Assembly (NCBI GenBank): GCA_015680685.1
Contig: MNCI01010180.1
Span: 322,761 to 386,760, forward strand
Length of the DNA: 64,000 nucleotides
Origin: Gnetum montanum
Lineage: Eukaryota; Streptophyta; Gnetopsida; Gnetales; Gnetaceae
Reading direction: 5' to 3'
Position numbers and translations under genes: made by a program
Shown here: positions 50,251-61,220 of the stretch, in pieces
Numbering within the stretch: position 1 is the first letter of the stretch
Layout: every line of letters begins with the position of its first letter
The notes under the pieces: generated by a model
What the model saw: only the letters and a program-made list of their open reading frames with translations
Database searches by the model: none
What the model was told of the DNA's origin: nothing

Positions 50251-50262
50251 GTCGTGGGGGTA
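50251..50262 (+). other. Polypurine tract, element E
   Basis: GTCGTGGGGGTA, ending directly at the 3' LTR. Confidence 0.85.
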
Positions 50263-51138
50263 TGATGAGTCATGGTTTGTTAGGCCCAGTTATCAGAACC
50301 TTGTTATTGAAGCCCTAATACAAGACACATGGTCTATTAGGCCTAGTTATCGGGGCCACAATATAGCAACCGCGATATCGCAGTTCCGATGTGAGCCTAT
50401 AAATAAAAGGTGGCACACTTGGTTTTGGGCATTAGTCTTTAGATTTTATTGTAATTTTTTAAGTTTAGATTCTTCTCAACCCTTTTCTCCTAGTGTATGC
50501 CCCCAGTGTATGCCCCTAGTATGGTGATTATCATTGTACGGAATCCTTATTTGAGTGTGACATACTTGGACATGCACATGATCGGAAATAAACATTGAGA
50601 TTACTTCATCATTGCAGCATTCACTTAGTTTAATTAATTAATTGTTATTGTTATTTATTACTTTTGTAGTTAATCTCTCTTCACCCTAAACTCATAATTA
50701 AATGTGGAATGAGTATGACTTAATCATGAGCATTTAAGTGTGACTACTTGGTAACCCAGTAGCATACCTAGGATCTATGCTTGGCAATCCTAGTAGTAGT
50801 CGTGCACAAGGTCCAAGATGTGTATGGATGATTAAGGAATGGATGCTTATCATACTTAGGATAGTTTAGATCCTCTCTCACCCTCTCTCCTAGCTTAGTT
50901 AATATTCTTTACCATCATACCCAAGAGTAGCGTTAGCATAGGAACATATCATACATCTCACTCTGGACTAAACCATATGTGACAAAGCCAATACTAGTCC
51001 AGGTGGGAAGATAGCAAACTGCGACCTACGAGTAATTGTCTAGATACCACAACTAGCTCATTTGCGGAGTTCGACCAGATTGTGCATGAAATGCTCGTAT
51101 TTGTATGGTTGAGTGTAGGGATACCTCACCACTCATCA
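50263..51138 (+). repeat. Element E 3' LTR
   Basis: 876 bp, highly similar to 45020-45909. An intact TATAAATA box lies at 50398-50405, about 135 bp into the LTR. Confidence 0.95.
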
Positions 51139-51775
51139 AAGAGGAAGGAGGACTTTCATCGTACCAATTCCTACCACCTTCTCTTCGATGATAGTGACCA
51201 CGAGCACAATCATGACTTCGATTTTCCCCTTTATCATGATTGGCTTCTCTAGATCCATTTTTTTCATTGGATCTATTTTGACTAGAACTAGGATTATGAA
51301 TTGTGGATTACATGTTCTAGCTGAGAGCCCCTTGACCAAAGTCAAAGAAAGGAGTGTCACCAAAGGAAAAGCCCCCAAAGAAGTGTTCGCCTCCATCCAA
51401 TGGGCCAAATAGAGGTGGAAAAGTTTTTGACCCCTTGTCCTTCAAAAGCTCATGTTGTTGCCCTAGTTGATGATCTCATAACCTTTTTGCTTTAGTGGGA
51501 TGGTAATCTCTTAAATTGGGATCTTACATCTCATACTCCCCATGAAGATGATAAAGTCCATGTTGTGCAAGCATTAGCTAGAGTATAGCTAAAATAGATC
51601 GATCTAGTAGCAACACAATGTTACCTTCCATGTCATGTCACTACAATATTTCATCTTGATGTAAGATGAATGTGAATTCTAGTACATACTCATTGGTATG
51701 AGCATATACCACCTGGTATTGTTGAGGCACTTGGTCTACCCTGGGTGAAGATAGACTCTTCTGAGAAGAACACAT
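51139..51775 (-). pseudogene. Element C gag, 5' part
   Basis: Minus-strand start MCSSQKSLSSPRVDQVPQQY, similar to the gag start of D. It contains a region encoding HTNEYVLEFTFILHQDE, shared with A and D gags. Interrupted by element E at 51138. Confidence 0.75.
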
Positions 51776-51923
51776 TTTATGTTAATGAATCTATAGGCAG
51801 TGTGTAGTTAAGATTTAATTTAGTTGTAATAATTATTTTATTTTTGTAAGATTCAACCTTTAGGATTTGAATAATGAGGTTACTAAGTTTCACTAAGTTT
51901 AGATAGCACATGTAGAAGTAAAG

Positions 51924-51941
51924 TCCCCAGCAATGGTGCCA
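51924..51941 (-). other. Primer binding site, element C
   Basis: Minus strand TGGCACCATTGCTGGGGA, 15 of 18 to the tRNA-Asp complement, all differences transitions. Confidence 0.85.
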
Positions 51942-51942
51942 A

Positions 51943-52793
51943 TGATGAGCGATGAGGTACCTCTACACCCAACCATACAAATCATAGGCATTCACATGCG
52001 ATCCAGTTGAATTCTATAGACTTTAATTACCAAGTACGCTAGAGCTAAATGGTGAGTTCGTGTTGTCTATTTGTTGTCTTCCTAGTTTCACTTGTGAAAT
52101 GCAAGTGTATGGTTAAGTGATTGAGGCATAAGATTTTTATCATTTTATGTTTTATCAATTTGATCTCCTAAAACAATAATGAAAGTGAGAGTAATTAAGT
52201 GCTAAGTGAACTATTATCTAATCTAACCTAACATAAGTAACCATCCCCACTTCCCGGACACATCCTAAACTTCATGTAAACACTATTGGATTGTCAAACA
52301 CTAACTATTTTTGACCTACCAAGTGTCACACGTATGTTCGAAGGGGTTGTGCTTGTGCATTTTAATTAGTTTCTCAATTAATCAAAATTAATTGTTGAAT
52401 GAATAACATTAAATGTGAACAGCTTGAAATCACAATATATAAATGCATAAAGAAAGAAAGTCTCAAGTGCTACAAGGATGAATCAAAGAGCTCATCTTTA
52501 TTGCCAAAACAATGGTGTGTTCAGGTATATCAATGCTTGAATAAAGATTCAATTACACTTAGACCTCCTACTACAGACACTTTGAAAATATTATAACTCT
52601 CAAATGAACAAACTGTGAGAATTTTATTACTTGACTTCAAAAACTACTCCTGAATCATGTGCCCAAGGGCTATATTTATAGGCCTGGGAGTACCCTATGA
52701 TATTGCATGCCCGATAGCACATCTTGGGCCACGATATTGCATACCTGATATCATGTACCCAATATCAAGGCTCATGTAAAACATGATTCATCA
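51943..52793 (-). repeat. Element C 5' LTR
   Basis: 851 bp partner of 26653-27491. It keeps degraded GATATC palindromes at about 52698-52770. Confidence 0.9.
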
Positions 52794-53266
52794 CTTACTA
52801 AGCTTGCACCATGTATTCAAATTTTATTTAAGAATTGAAGAATTAGGGATAAAAATGGCTTGAGGAAAAAGAAGATAGTAAAGAAAATTATTACAAAACC
52901 AATTATTATCATTTTTAGTTTTTCCTTACCTATGTTTATTTTTTAAAAGAATCATCCAAACATCATCTCATCAATATACTTTGTAATCCATTTTGCTACA
53001 AAAAAAAAACACCTTGGTTTTAATAATTAATGAGGTCAACTCCTCTATCTTCTTACTACTACAAATATCTCAAGCTACTCTAGGAAACCATTTTGTATGT
53101 TGTTTGCAAACTAGAGAAACTAATGGATAATACAATCAATTCTATCATAACAAGTATTAGAGGGAGTCCAAAAATGATAATAATAAACATGAGTTAATTG
53201 AAGCTTATGCTTGATAACTAAAATTTTTGTAGAAATGGTAACCCTTTTTTCTTTCCAATTATCAAG
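52794..53266 (-). mobile_element. LINE (L1 type), post-RT segment
   Basis: Minus-strand reading gives NWKEKRVTISTKILVIKH and later IDCIIH-FL-FANN, which match the L1 ORF2 region after the RT (SWKGK-LSLAGRL-LIK, then an IRxFLW-like motif). It is bounded by the target duplications of element F (TCAAG) and element C (CTTAC), and the frame at its upper edge continues into 60141. Confidence 0.75.
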
Positions 53267-54218
53267 TGATGAGTCATGAATTTTCTGGTTGTGATATCAC
53301 CACTGTGATATCACAACCATGATATTCCAGTGGCTGTGATATCACACCTGGGATATCACACCCAGGATATTGCATGGGTTGCGATATCGCGTACGCGATG
53401 TATCATACATGATATCGCGTTGTGTCGCCAAATCTATAAATAAGAGGCGACTTTCCCAGTTTTAGGATCCCAATTTTATTGTAGTGAAACTATGGCAGTT
53501 TGATCCCTCCAAAGTTAGTTTATTTTTCCAGTGTCTGCCCGCAGTGTGGTGAATGTAGTTGTATGGTGTCTTTATTCAAGTGTGCCGTACTTGGACATGC
53601 ACATGACTAGCAATAAAGATCGAGATTACTTCATCATTGTAGCATTCACTTTGTTATTTATTTAATGTTATTTACTATTTTCTCTCTCTCACCCATAAAC
53701 TCCTAGAATGCGGAATGAGTAGGACTTGATTACGAGCATTTAAGTGTGACTGCTTGGTAGCCTAGTGGTGTAGCTAGGATCTACGCTTGGTAACCCAGTG
53801 GCATATTTGGGATCTATGCTTGGTAATCCCAGTGGTGTACCTAGGATCTATGCTTGGTAGTCCCAATGGTAGTCGTGCACGAGGTCCAAGATGTGTACGG
53901 TTGATCAAGGAATCGGTTGCTCGTCGCACTTAGGCTAGATTAGATTCTCTTACCCTTTTCCTCCTAGCTTAGCTTAGTTAATATTATTTTCCACTGCCTT
54001 CAGGAGTAGCGTTAGAATTAGGAACACATCATACACCTCACTCTAGACTAAACCATACGTGACAAATACAATACTAGTCCAGGTGGAAAGACAATGAACT
54101 ACGACCTAAGGATAACTGTCTAGGTGCCACAACAAGTCCGTCTATGGAGTTCGACCAGATTGCGCATGAGAATGCTTGTTTCATATGGTTGAGTGTAGGG
54201 GTACCTCGCCACTCATCA
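53267..54218 (+). repeat. Element F 5' LTR
   Basis: 952 bp. The first 165 bp hold about nine GATATC-type palindromes (53289-53427) and a TATAAATA box at 53435-53442. The downstream part has a 33-34 bp tandem repeat, 3.6 copies (53754-53874). Confidence 0.95.
53754..53874 (+). repeat. 33-34 bp tandem repeat in the F 5' LTR
   Basis: Units begin TTGGTARCCYAGTGG and end GGATCTAYGC. There are three full units and one partial. E and B LTRs have a single equivalent unit. Confidence 0.85.
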
Positions 54219-54219
54219 T

Positions 54220-54237
54220 TGGCGTCATTGTTGGGGA
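54220..54237 (+). other. Primer binding site, element F
   Basis: TGGCGTCATTGTTGGGGA, 14 of 18 to the tRNA-Asp complement. Confidence 0.85.
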
Positions 54238-54358
54238 TGGTGCTAGTTATCTAAATTAGTTATATCATACAAGGTCGTTGTATAGGACTTAATGATATAT
54301 CTCTTAGGAAGAAGAAATAATTATAAAAAGTCACACGTAATTCACACACAACTTCAAA

Positions 54359-56517
54359 ATGCCTCTCCTACAAGATAATAATAACACCACACTTAGTGAG
54401 GAAATTCATTGGAGAACCGATGAAGTATATGATAGTGAATATTGGAGTATGCAATCTCAAGTGGGGGTTTCTTATAAACATCAACGAAAGAAACATCATC
54501 CCAATGCATGAAAGCCTAAGTTACCTGATGACGATGAACCCCCACTGGCCACTACAAGCTTAACGCAAATACAAGAGGTTGTTCGAATCTCCCGTAGGCA
54601 TCGTAAAGAGAGCCATCTACCTAGGCTTGATTTAAACAACTTTCCTACATTTTTAGGAGGCTATGACTTAGATCTGTATCAACATTTACAAGCCTTCTAC
54701 GATGCCTACACATGGAATAATATTGATAACGGGTGGCAAAAACTTAAGCTATTCCCTATGAAACTCGTTGACCAAGAAAAAGTATGGTATAGATCGTTAA
54801 AACCAAATTTAATTCAACACTAGTCAACAATGGTAGAAGTCTTTAACAGAAAATAGCAAACCTATGCAAAAGTATCAGCCTTGAGGAAACAAATCCAAGG
54901 ATGGAAACAAGCACAACATGAACCCTTGGACATGGCCTTAGAAAGATATTATGTACTGTTAAATAATTGTCCAGGCCATGGGTTTTCCGAGGAAAGGCTA
55001 ATGTACCATATTATTGATGGGCTACGTAATGAAACAAGAGAGACCTTAGGAATGTATGCCCAAGGTCAACTATATAACTTACAAACCCACCAAATCCAAG
55101 AGCTTGTTAAGCGGGTAGCAAAAGAAGAAGGAGAATTGGCTATATGGGAGAGTGTTGAAAAACATCAACGGGACTAAAATTTCAACTCAACAAAGGTCCA
55201 TGATCATAACAAGGAGAGATCAACAAATCTCAAGGTGGAAACATCATCTTTGCCAATACAACAATTGTTAGAAGAAGACAAGACAAAGATAAACAAAATG
55301 TTGGAATGGATGTATCAAAAGTGTGGAGAATATATCAAAAATATTGGAGATAGAGTTTTGACAACCCAAGAAGCAGGACAAAACAATAGACATTCGGAAA
55401 AAAAGAATAAAGGGAATAAGTGTTCAACTGCCAATCATACGTATGAATGCAACATATGCCTGTACGATCACCCCAAAGGCCAATGCCCAATACTGTTACA
55501 TCTACATGAGCATTGGGAAAACACATTACATCCAGAGTTCGTATAGAGATACTGTGTTAGATCATAGTGGCAACAAACCCAGTTGTGTGGGAGACCACCC
55601 TTAGATTGGAGGCATCCTTCATATATTCCGAATCCAAATGCTTATCACATTCAACATCCTGTTTCTACATTTGGACCACCATACTATATCTCACCACAAT
55701 ACCATTCTCCATCATACTATCAGCCCATACCTCCAACACAACCACCACCTTGTACATCTTATATTCCTTCTAACTTCCAACATTCTCATCCTTTCCCTCC
55801 TTCCACAGTGCCACCAACTATTCCTAAGGTGTTTGTACCACCGCAACAACCCATGAACAACACTTGTGCTACTACTTCTAACAGCAGTGAGAGGCCTCCT
55901 CAACATCAAAGGTGCCCCTTCTTAAAACATGGCTGTAGGAAGGGACAACATAATTTAGAGGCCATTGCATCTTCCAACCCAACACAAGTTCCATGCTGTG
56001 GTGCACCCTTACCTTCGAACCCAACACCTCATGTAACTTTATCAGGGCCACCAACTAACACTCCAACAACCATACGGCCCAATGAACACAATCATGGAAG
56101 GCATCACCCTAATCCTTGCATACCATCTAACGGTCCCAAATATCATAGTGGGTCAACTTGTTATCTAGGAACTACATCGTATAAAGTGCCCCACTATGCT
56201 TACTACAATCAAGTGTGTGAACCCCAATGGGGTGAGTATGGACCAGTTTCAATATTTCCAACATGCAAGGATCCTCAACCTTCATTTATTGATCCTTGCA
56301 TACCATCCAGTCCCAAACTTCATAGTGGGTCAACTCATTATCTGGGAACTACATCATATAAATTGCCCCACTATGCTCCTTTTAACCCAGTGTGTGAAAC
56401 CCAATGGGGTAAGTATGACTGAGCCCCAAGATTTCCAAGAAGCAAGGATTCCAGTTGTCAATTATTAATCCGTGTTGTCCTCAACCGTTTAGCTATGAGG
56501 GATATCCCTCATTCTAA
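54359..56517 (+). pseudogene. Element F gag
   Basis: Start MPLLQDNNNTTLSEEIHW. The gag helical core (54881-55177) includes NNCPGHGFSEERLMYHIIDG. The zinc knuckle CNICLYDHPKGQC is intact, spaced C-x2-C-x3-H-x4-C (about 55450). A 279-codon open stretch (55583-56422) covers the Pro/Ser/Asn-rich tail and includes a 180-bp tandem duplication. The ancestral end, YEGYPSF-stop at 56517, lies beyond a premature stop at 56420. A few more stops lie upstream. It shares the N-terminal deletion with B. Confidence 0.8.
56111..56470 (+). repeat. 180-bp tandem duplication in F gag tail
   Basis: Two copies (56111-56290 and 56291-56470) beginning ATCCTTGCATACCATC, each encoding a PCIPS...HSGST-YLGTTSYK-PHYA module. 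E and B have one copy. The frame is kept (60 codons). Confidence 0.85.
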
Positions 56518-58405
56518 TAACAAGTAGGATTAATAACCATTTTTATTTTTCTTTGATTTTACAACTTCTTGTTTTCCATTTTTTCATTTTTTCAACTTTT
56601 TGTTTTATCTTTTTATCTTTTTGTGTGTTTTTATTTTTACTTTTTTGTAAGTAATCTCATCTACGAATAAAACACTCATGTGGATCATTGGTTGAGATGT
56701 GTTTTATGTTATTAAGTCATGAGTGATCAATTATTTAGAATAGTGAGCCCATTACATCCACTTATCCAGTCCGTAAATAAGAGGTTCTTTTCGAGGGTAC
56801 AATGACATTCTTGAAATTTCTAAAACTTAAAAATTAATTTTGTGTCATTTTACCCAGAATGAAGAAGGATGGACCAAGAGGGAATGATTAGGTTGTGACA
56901 TCAAGGGGACTTGTGGATTCTCTTTGGTGTCATCTGTGGGAGTTATCATGCAATATGATTGTACTAAGATCCTTGTAGATCTAATGAAAAATGGAAGCAA
57001 GAGTAATCAAAAGGGCACTTGAAAATCAAATGCTGTTTTAGGAGGTCCCACTGGAAAGACATGCACCCATGCCTGAAGGTTGGCGGCTTCTCTAGATTCA
57101 ATAATGTGAAAAGAGAGAGAGAGAGAGAAGAAGAAGAAGAAAAAGAAAAAGAAAAGTTCCATAAAACAAAAAAATCACTCATCCCTTGTGCTAAACAACA
57201 AGTGATCGTACGCCTTGTTGTTATGGTACTCTCATACTTGTTCATCATGGGATGAAACAATGCGATGTCACTGTTTCAAAGCATGGACTTGGTCCTGATC
57301 TTGGAATGATGGGTTAATGACACATAAATCATGCTTTACACACAGGATTCATTGTTCCCTGGGTCAGTTACCTCATGTCCCAATCTCTACGATCCCTTTC
57401 TATACTTTGCCTCATCTCACTATTCGTGTAATTGTAGCTCGTGTCCCATGTAGCATAAAATTTTCATCTCATTCTGGTGATATTTATATGTGTGTGTTTT
57501 GTGGAGTTAGTGCAGATTACATTTAACCCTTCTAGTGCCCATGGACACTTTAAGTGTGATTACACAAGGGCATAATAGGTTGAAACCTGCTTTGGGGAGG
57601 ACCCACTTGTGTAATTTTGTTGCAATCTTCATTAATTCTCTAGCTAGAACACACAATTTCTTACACTCAGCTTAATTTTTCATAATTTTCTTTCCCTTAT
57701 TACCATCACATAGCCTTTTTCTCTACCATTTGAGGTACTTATTGATAAATTCCACACCATCATAATTTTCATGCCTTTAGAACTAGTTGAATTACCCTGG
57801 AACCCTTTAACAAGCGTCCAGATGTCCTTAGTTTACATCGTTTAATTTCAACAACATATTAAAAACTTGGTACATTCTAAGTGCCCTAACTTTAATGAAA
57901 ATATATATACATGACCTCCTTGTGCTAATCAACATCATTTGCAACTATTCACGTAGGGGAATTTTTTCAAATTCCTCTCTACGACTCGAGATTGTGCATC
58001 CCTTACTTTCATATCCATATCTCGCTCGCTGGTACTCCGATTTTCATTCTGTTTGAACCTACTTGAACCCAGTGTGTTTAGCTTAGTCGTGGGAGAGGGG
58101 GCACATACCGAATAGTGCATAAATTTTTTGAAATTCATCATCATCCAAAGGACATCTTTAAGGTTAATTAGTTCTAAAATTAAGAATAGAATGGGTCAAA
58201 AAAAATTTCATCCCCTTAGCTATACCAGAAAATTAAATTTGGAAACCACCTAAGCAAAGAGGAATCAACACTATAATCTTTTGGGGACATGTTCTTCTAA
58301 TAATTAACATCACATGGAAATAAAGTAAATCTATTAAGGCAAGTAATAAGGTATAACCTAACTTTGGTAACAACCTTACTAACGATTGGTCCCGTGTGAT
58401 TGCAG
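56518..58405 (+). other. Element F spacer
   Basis: Collinear with the spacers of B and E: T-rich start, gatgtgacatcaagggg-like block, a purine tract with (GA)n and (GAA)n (57113-57155), a broken version of the small ORF (57265-57526, one base too long), then the hairpin and the acceptor-like GTGATTGCAG at 58396-58405. Confidence 0.75.
57560..57614 (+). other. Conserved spacer hairpin, element F copy
   Basis: The arms TTACACAAG and CTTGTGTAA pair over 9 bp, extendable by A-T. The loop has TTTGGGGAGGACCC. Confidence 0.7.
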
Positions 58406-59002
58406 ATGGCCCCAAAATGTGAACAACAGGAAGGTCCTGCCCAAGGTGGAAGCAAACGAGCCTAGAGAGGTGGAAGAAAAGGTCCTACTGGACAACATGC
58501 AGAATAGGAGGAATAATCATTCAGTGTTCATCAAGAAGATCCTCCTACTGTACAGTTCGGGTAGGCAGAACCAGGAGATACCCTCTCTAAAAGTGGTGCC
58601 TGGTACTCAGGGGAAACATACCAATTTTGGCACAATAAAGAAGAAGGTACCATTGTTAACATTTGTGGTGTGACTATTGATTTCTCTATTCAAGCCATCT
58701 TGGAAGTATTAAACCTTCCGAATAGGCCGCAAAAGGTTTCTCAGAACCAGTTGGACATTTTCAGGACTGAGCAACTTAATAAACTATTGATAGAGAATAA
58801 AAGGATGGCAGAAGAAAAAGAGAAGGCTTTCTTGGCTGCCTCTATGGCACAAGTGTAAAATTACACACATGCCAAGGCACTCAAGGCCTTACAAGAGGAG
58901 AAACTCCAGGACATACTTCAACGCCATCAAATCCCAAGACCTGGAGCAAAAGAAAACGGAAAGACACCTATGGAGAAGTCACTGCCACCAGGAACTACAT
59001 GA
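58406..59002 (+). pseudogene. Element F short 3' ORF
   Basis: MAPKCEQQEGPAQGG start and MEKSLPPGTT-stop end, 597 bp, a multiple of three, with a few internal stops. The middle part has WYSGETYQFWHNKEEG, matching A, and then ATIDFS-like residues leading to a charged coiled-coil tail (LLIENKRMAEEKEKAFLAA). It lacks the FPxLIxxLC region of A. Function unknown. Confidence 0.7.
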
Positions 59003-59161
59003 GTTCCAAATTTTTGTAAATATTCTATGTGTTGTGTCTTTGTTTTTTTTCTTCCCACACTGTGGCATCATCCCATTTTTCCATCTAGTAATCCCATACC
59101 TATCCACTGTGTAATCAATGTAGCTTGTTCTCACTTTAACTCAAGGACGAGTTTTCATTCA

Positions 59162-59173
59162 GTCGTGGGGGTA
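59162..59173 (+). other. Polypurine tract, element F
   Basis: GTCGTGGGGGTA, identical to that of E. Confidence 0.85.
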
Positions 59174-60140
59174 TGATGAGTCATGAATTTGCTCTCTGTG
59201 ATATCACCACCGTGATATCACAACCATGATATTCTAGTGGCTGTGATATCATACCTGGGATATCACACCCATGATATCGCATGGGCTACGATATTGTGTA
59301 TGCGATGTATCATATGCGATATCGCGTCGTGTCACCAAATCTATAAATAAGAGGTAGCTTTCCCAATTTTAGGATCCTAGTTTTATTGTAGTGAAACTCT
59401 AGCAGTTTGATCCCTCCAGAGTTAGTTTATTTTTCCAGTGTCTGCCCGTAGTGTGGTGAATGTAGTTGTATGGTGTCTTTATTCGAGTGTGCCGTACTTG
59501 GACATGTACATGACCGGTAATAAAGATCGAGATTACTTCATCATTGTAGCATTCACTTTGTTATTTATTTATTTGTTATTTATTTAATTTTATTTACTAT
59601 TTTCTCTCTCTCACCCTTAAACTCCTAGAATGTGGAATGAGTACGACTTGATTATGAGCATTTAAGTGTGACTGCTTGGTAGCCTAGTGGTGTAGCTAGG
59701 ATCTACGCTTGGTAACCCAGTGGCGTATTTGGGATCTGTGCTTGGTAATCCTAGTGGTGTACCTAGGATCTACGCTTGGTACTCCCAATGGTAGTTGTGC
59801 ATGAGGTCCAAGATGTGTACGGTTGATCAAGGAATCAGTTGCTCATCGCACTTAGGCTAGATTAGATTCTCTTACCCTTTTCCTCCTAGCTTAGCTTGGT
59901 TAATATTATTTTCCATTGCCTTTAGGAGTAGCGTTAGAATTAGGAATACATCATACACCTCACTCTGGACTAAACCATACATGACAAATACAATACTAGT
60001 CTAGGTGGGAAGAAAACGAATTACGACCTAAGGATAACTGTCTAGGTCCCACAACTAGTCCGTCTGCGGAGTTCGACCGGATCGCACGTGAGAACGCTCT
60101 TTTCGTATGGTTGAGTGTAGGGGTACCTCGCCACTCATCA
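59174..60140 (+). repeat. Element F 3' LTR
   Basis: 967 bp with the same GATATC array (59196-59328), TATAAATA (59342-59349) and tandem repeat (59676-59796) as the 5' LTR. Confidence 0.95.
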
Positions 60141-60799
60141 TCAAGCTTCTTTTCAATTTTATAAATCAAATAATTTCACAAATTAAGATTAGACTTAAAA
60201 GGAAAAGGTATTCATAAATTTTCAAGATAAGAATTTTTTTTCAAAATTTCTCATGGCTTCAAAGTAACATACTCATTGACATTGTCATTACAATAAATAA
60301 CAAATTTTTGTCAATTGATATGAGATGTAGATGACATAATAATCTTCCGCTCTAGCTAATAAAAAATTTGATATATTGCAAATAATTAGTAATAATAAAA
60401 AAAATCAACTACAAAGTGCATGTTAAACAATTGCATACCATAATCATCAATTGAAATTTTGTTAACAATATTCCTTTGTAAATCATAATGCTAATTATGT
60501 GAAAAAAATTTACAACAATAATAAAAAAGATAGGGAGCTAAAGGACAATCTTGATGAACTAACCACTAAAGACAAAAAGAGGAACTTAATAAAATATTAT
60601 AGCAACTTGAGCATTAGTGTTAGTAAGAAGGGTATGAACGAGATGAATAAAAAAATCATCAAATCCTAGTTTATAAGAATAAAAAATAATGGAATTTTAT
60701 TCAATTCTATCATAAGCTTTAGCATAATCTAACTTAATCAAAAAAATTTCTTGGTTAGTATCAAAATCCCAATGTATTCCCTTCCAAGCTACAATAAAA
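60141..60799 (-). mobile_element. LINE (L1 type), reverse transcriptase segment
   Basis: Minus-strand frames give FIVAWKGIHWDFDTNQEI, FLIKLDYAKAYDRIE (the L1 RT motif with the first catalytic aspartate, near 60705-60745) and, one frame away, HQDCPLAPYLF, matching the RQGxPLSPYLF motif. No YADD box is recognisable. Stops and frameshifts are present. It is bounded by element F and the Helitron-like element. Confidence 0.8.
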
Positions 60800-61220
60800 C
60801 TAGCTTATATATATATAGTCGAGATGATTTTTAAAAAGAATGATGTTAACCAAGCCCGACTACTGAACGAGGTAACAAGATAATTAAAAATGAAATCACT
60901 CATCCCTCCTCTATTTCTCTACCACTTACCCAATTTAGTTTTACCCTCTCGGTCAAGTTTGCTCTTTCTTTGTTTGTTCACAACATTTTTGAGAAATAAA
61001 TCTCTTGCATAAATAATGCTAAAAAATGCCATGAACAAACAAAGAAAGAGCAAACTTGATCGAGAGGGTAGAACTAAATTGGGTAAGTGGTAGAGAAACA
61101 GAGGAGGGATGAGTGATTCCATTTTTAATTATCTTGTTACCTCGTCCAGTAGTTGGGCTTGGTTAACATCATTCTTTTTAAAAATCATCTCGGCCAATAT
61201 ATATATATATCTAAGCTAGT
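60799..61220. repeat. Long hairpin (inverted repeat with about 190-bp arms)
   Basis: The left arm (60799 to about 61000) and right arm (about 61022-61220) are near-perfect reverse complements around a loop of about 20-40 bp. Matching pairs include ACTAGCTTA/TAAGCTAGT-like ends, (TA)n tracts, and GAGATGATTTTTAAAAAG. ORFs inside are by-products. MITE-like or foldback structure. Confidence 0.85.

Larger units (their letters stand above)
45020..51138 (+). mobile_element. Element E: pol-less Athila-type retrotransposon nested in gag of C
   Basis: LTRs 45020-45909 and 50263-51138, with a perfect AAGAG duplication (45015-45019 and 51139-51143). Plus-strand order: primer site, gag, spacer, short 3' ORF, polypurine tract. 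No protease, RT or integrase. It lies in the opposite orientation to its host C. Confidence 0.95.
26653..52793 (-). mobile_element. Element C: Athila-type retrotransposon with two nested insertions
   Basis: LTRs at 26653-27491 and 51943-52793, and a perfect CTTAC duplication (26648-26652 and 52794-52798). Removing the nested elements D (28991-38918) and E (45020-51138) leaves about 10.1 kb in one order: primer site, gag (split by E), pol, spacer (split by D), short 3' region, polypurine tract. It lies inside the LINE. The frames contain stops and the RT carries a 355-N gap. Confidence 0.92.
53267..60140 (+). mobile_element. Element F: pol-less Athila-type retrotransposon
   Basis: LTRs 53267-54218 and 59174-60140 are nearly identical by eye, with a perfect TCAAG duplication (53262-53266 and 60141-60145). 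Plus-strand order: primer site, gag, spacer, short 3' ORF, polypurine tract; no pol. It inserted in the LINE. Probably among the younger insertions here. Confidence 0.95.

Noticed and set aside
60919-61122. 67-codon ORF with a hydrophobic, signal-like start
   Set aside because: It lies across both arms of the long hairpin, so its two halves are complements of each other; no independent support.
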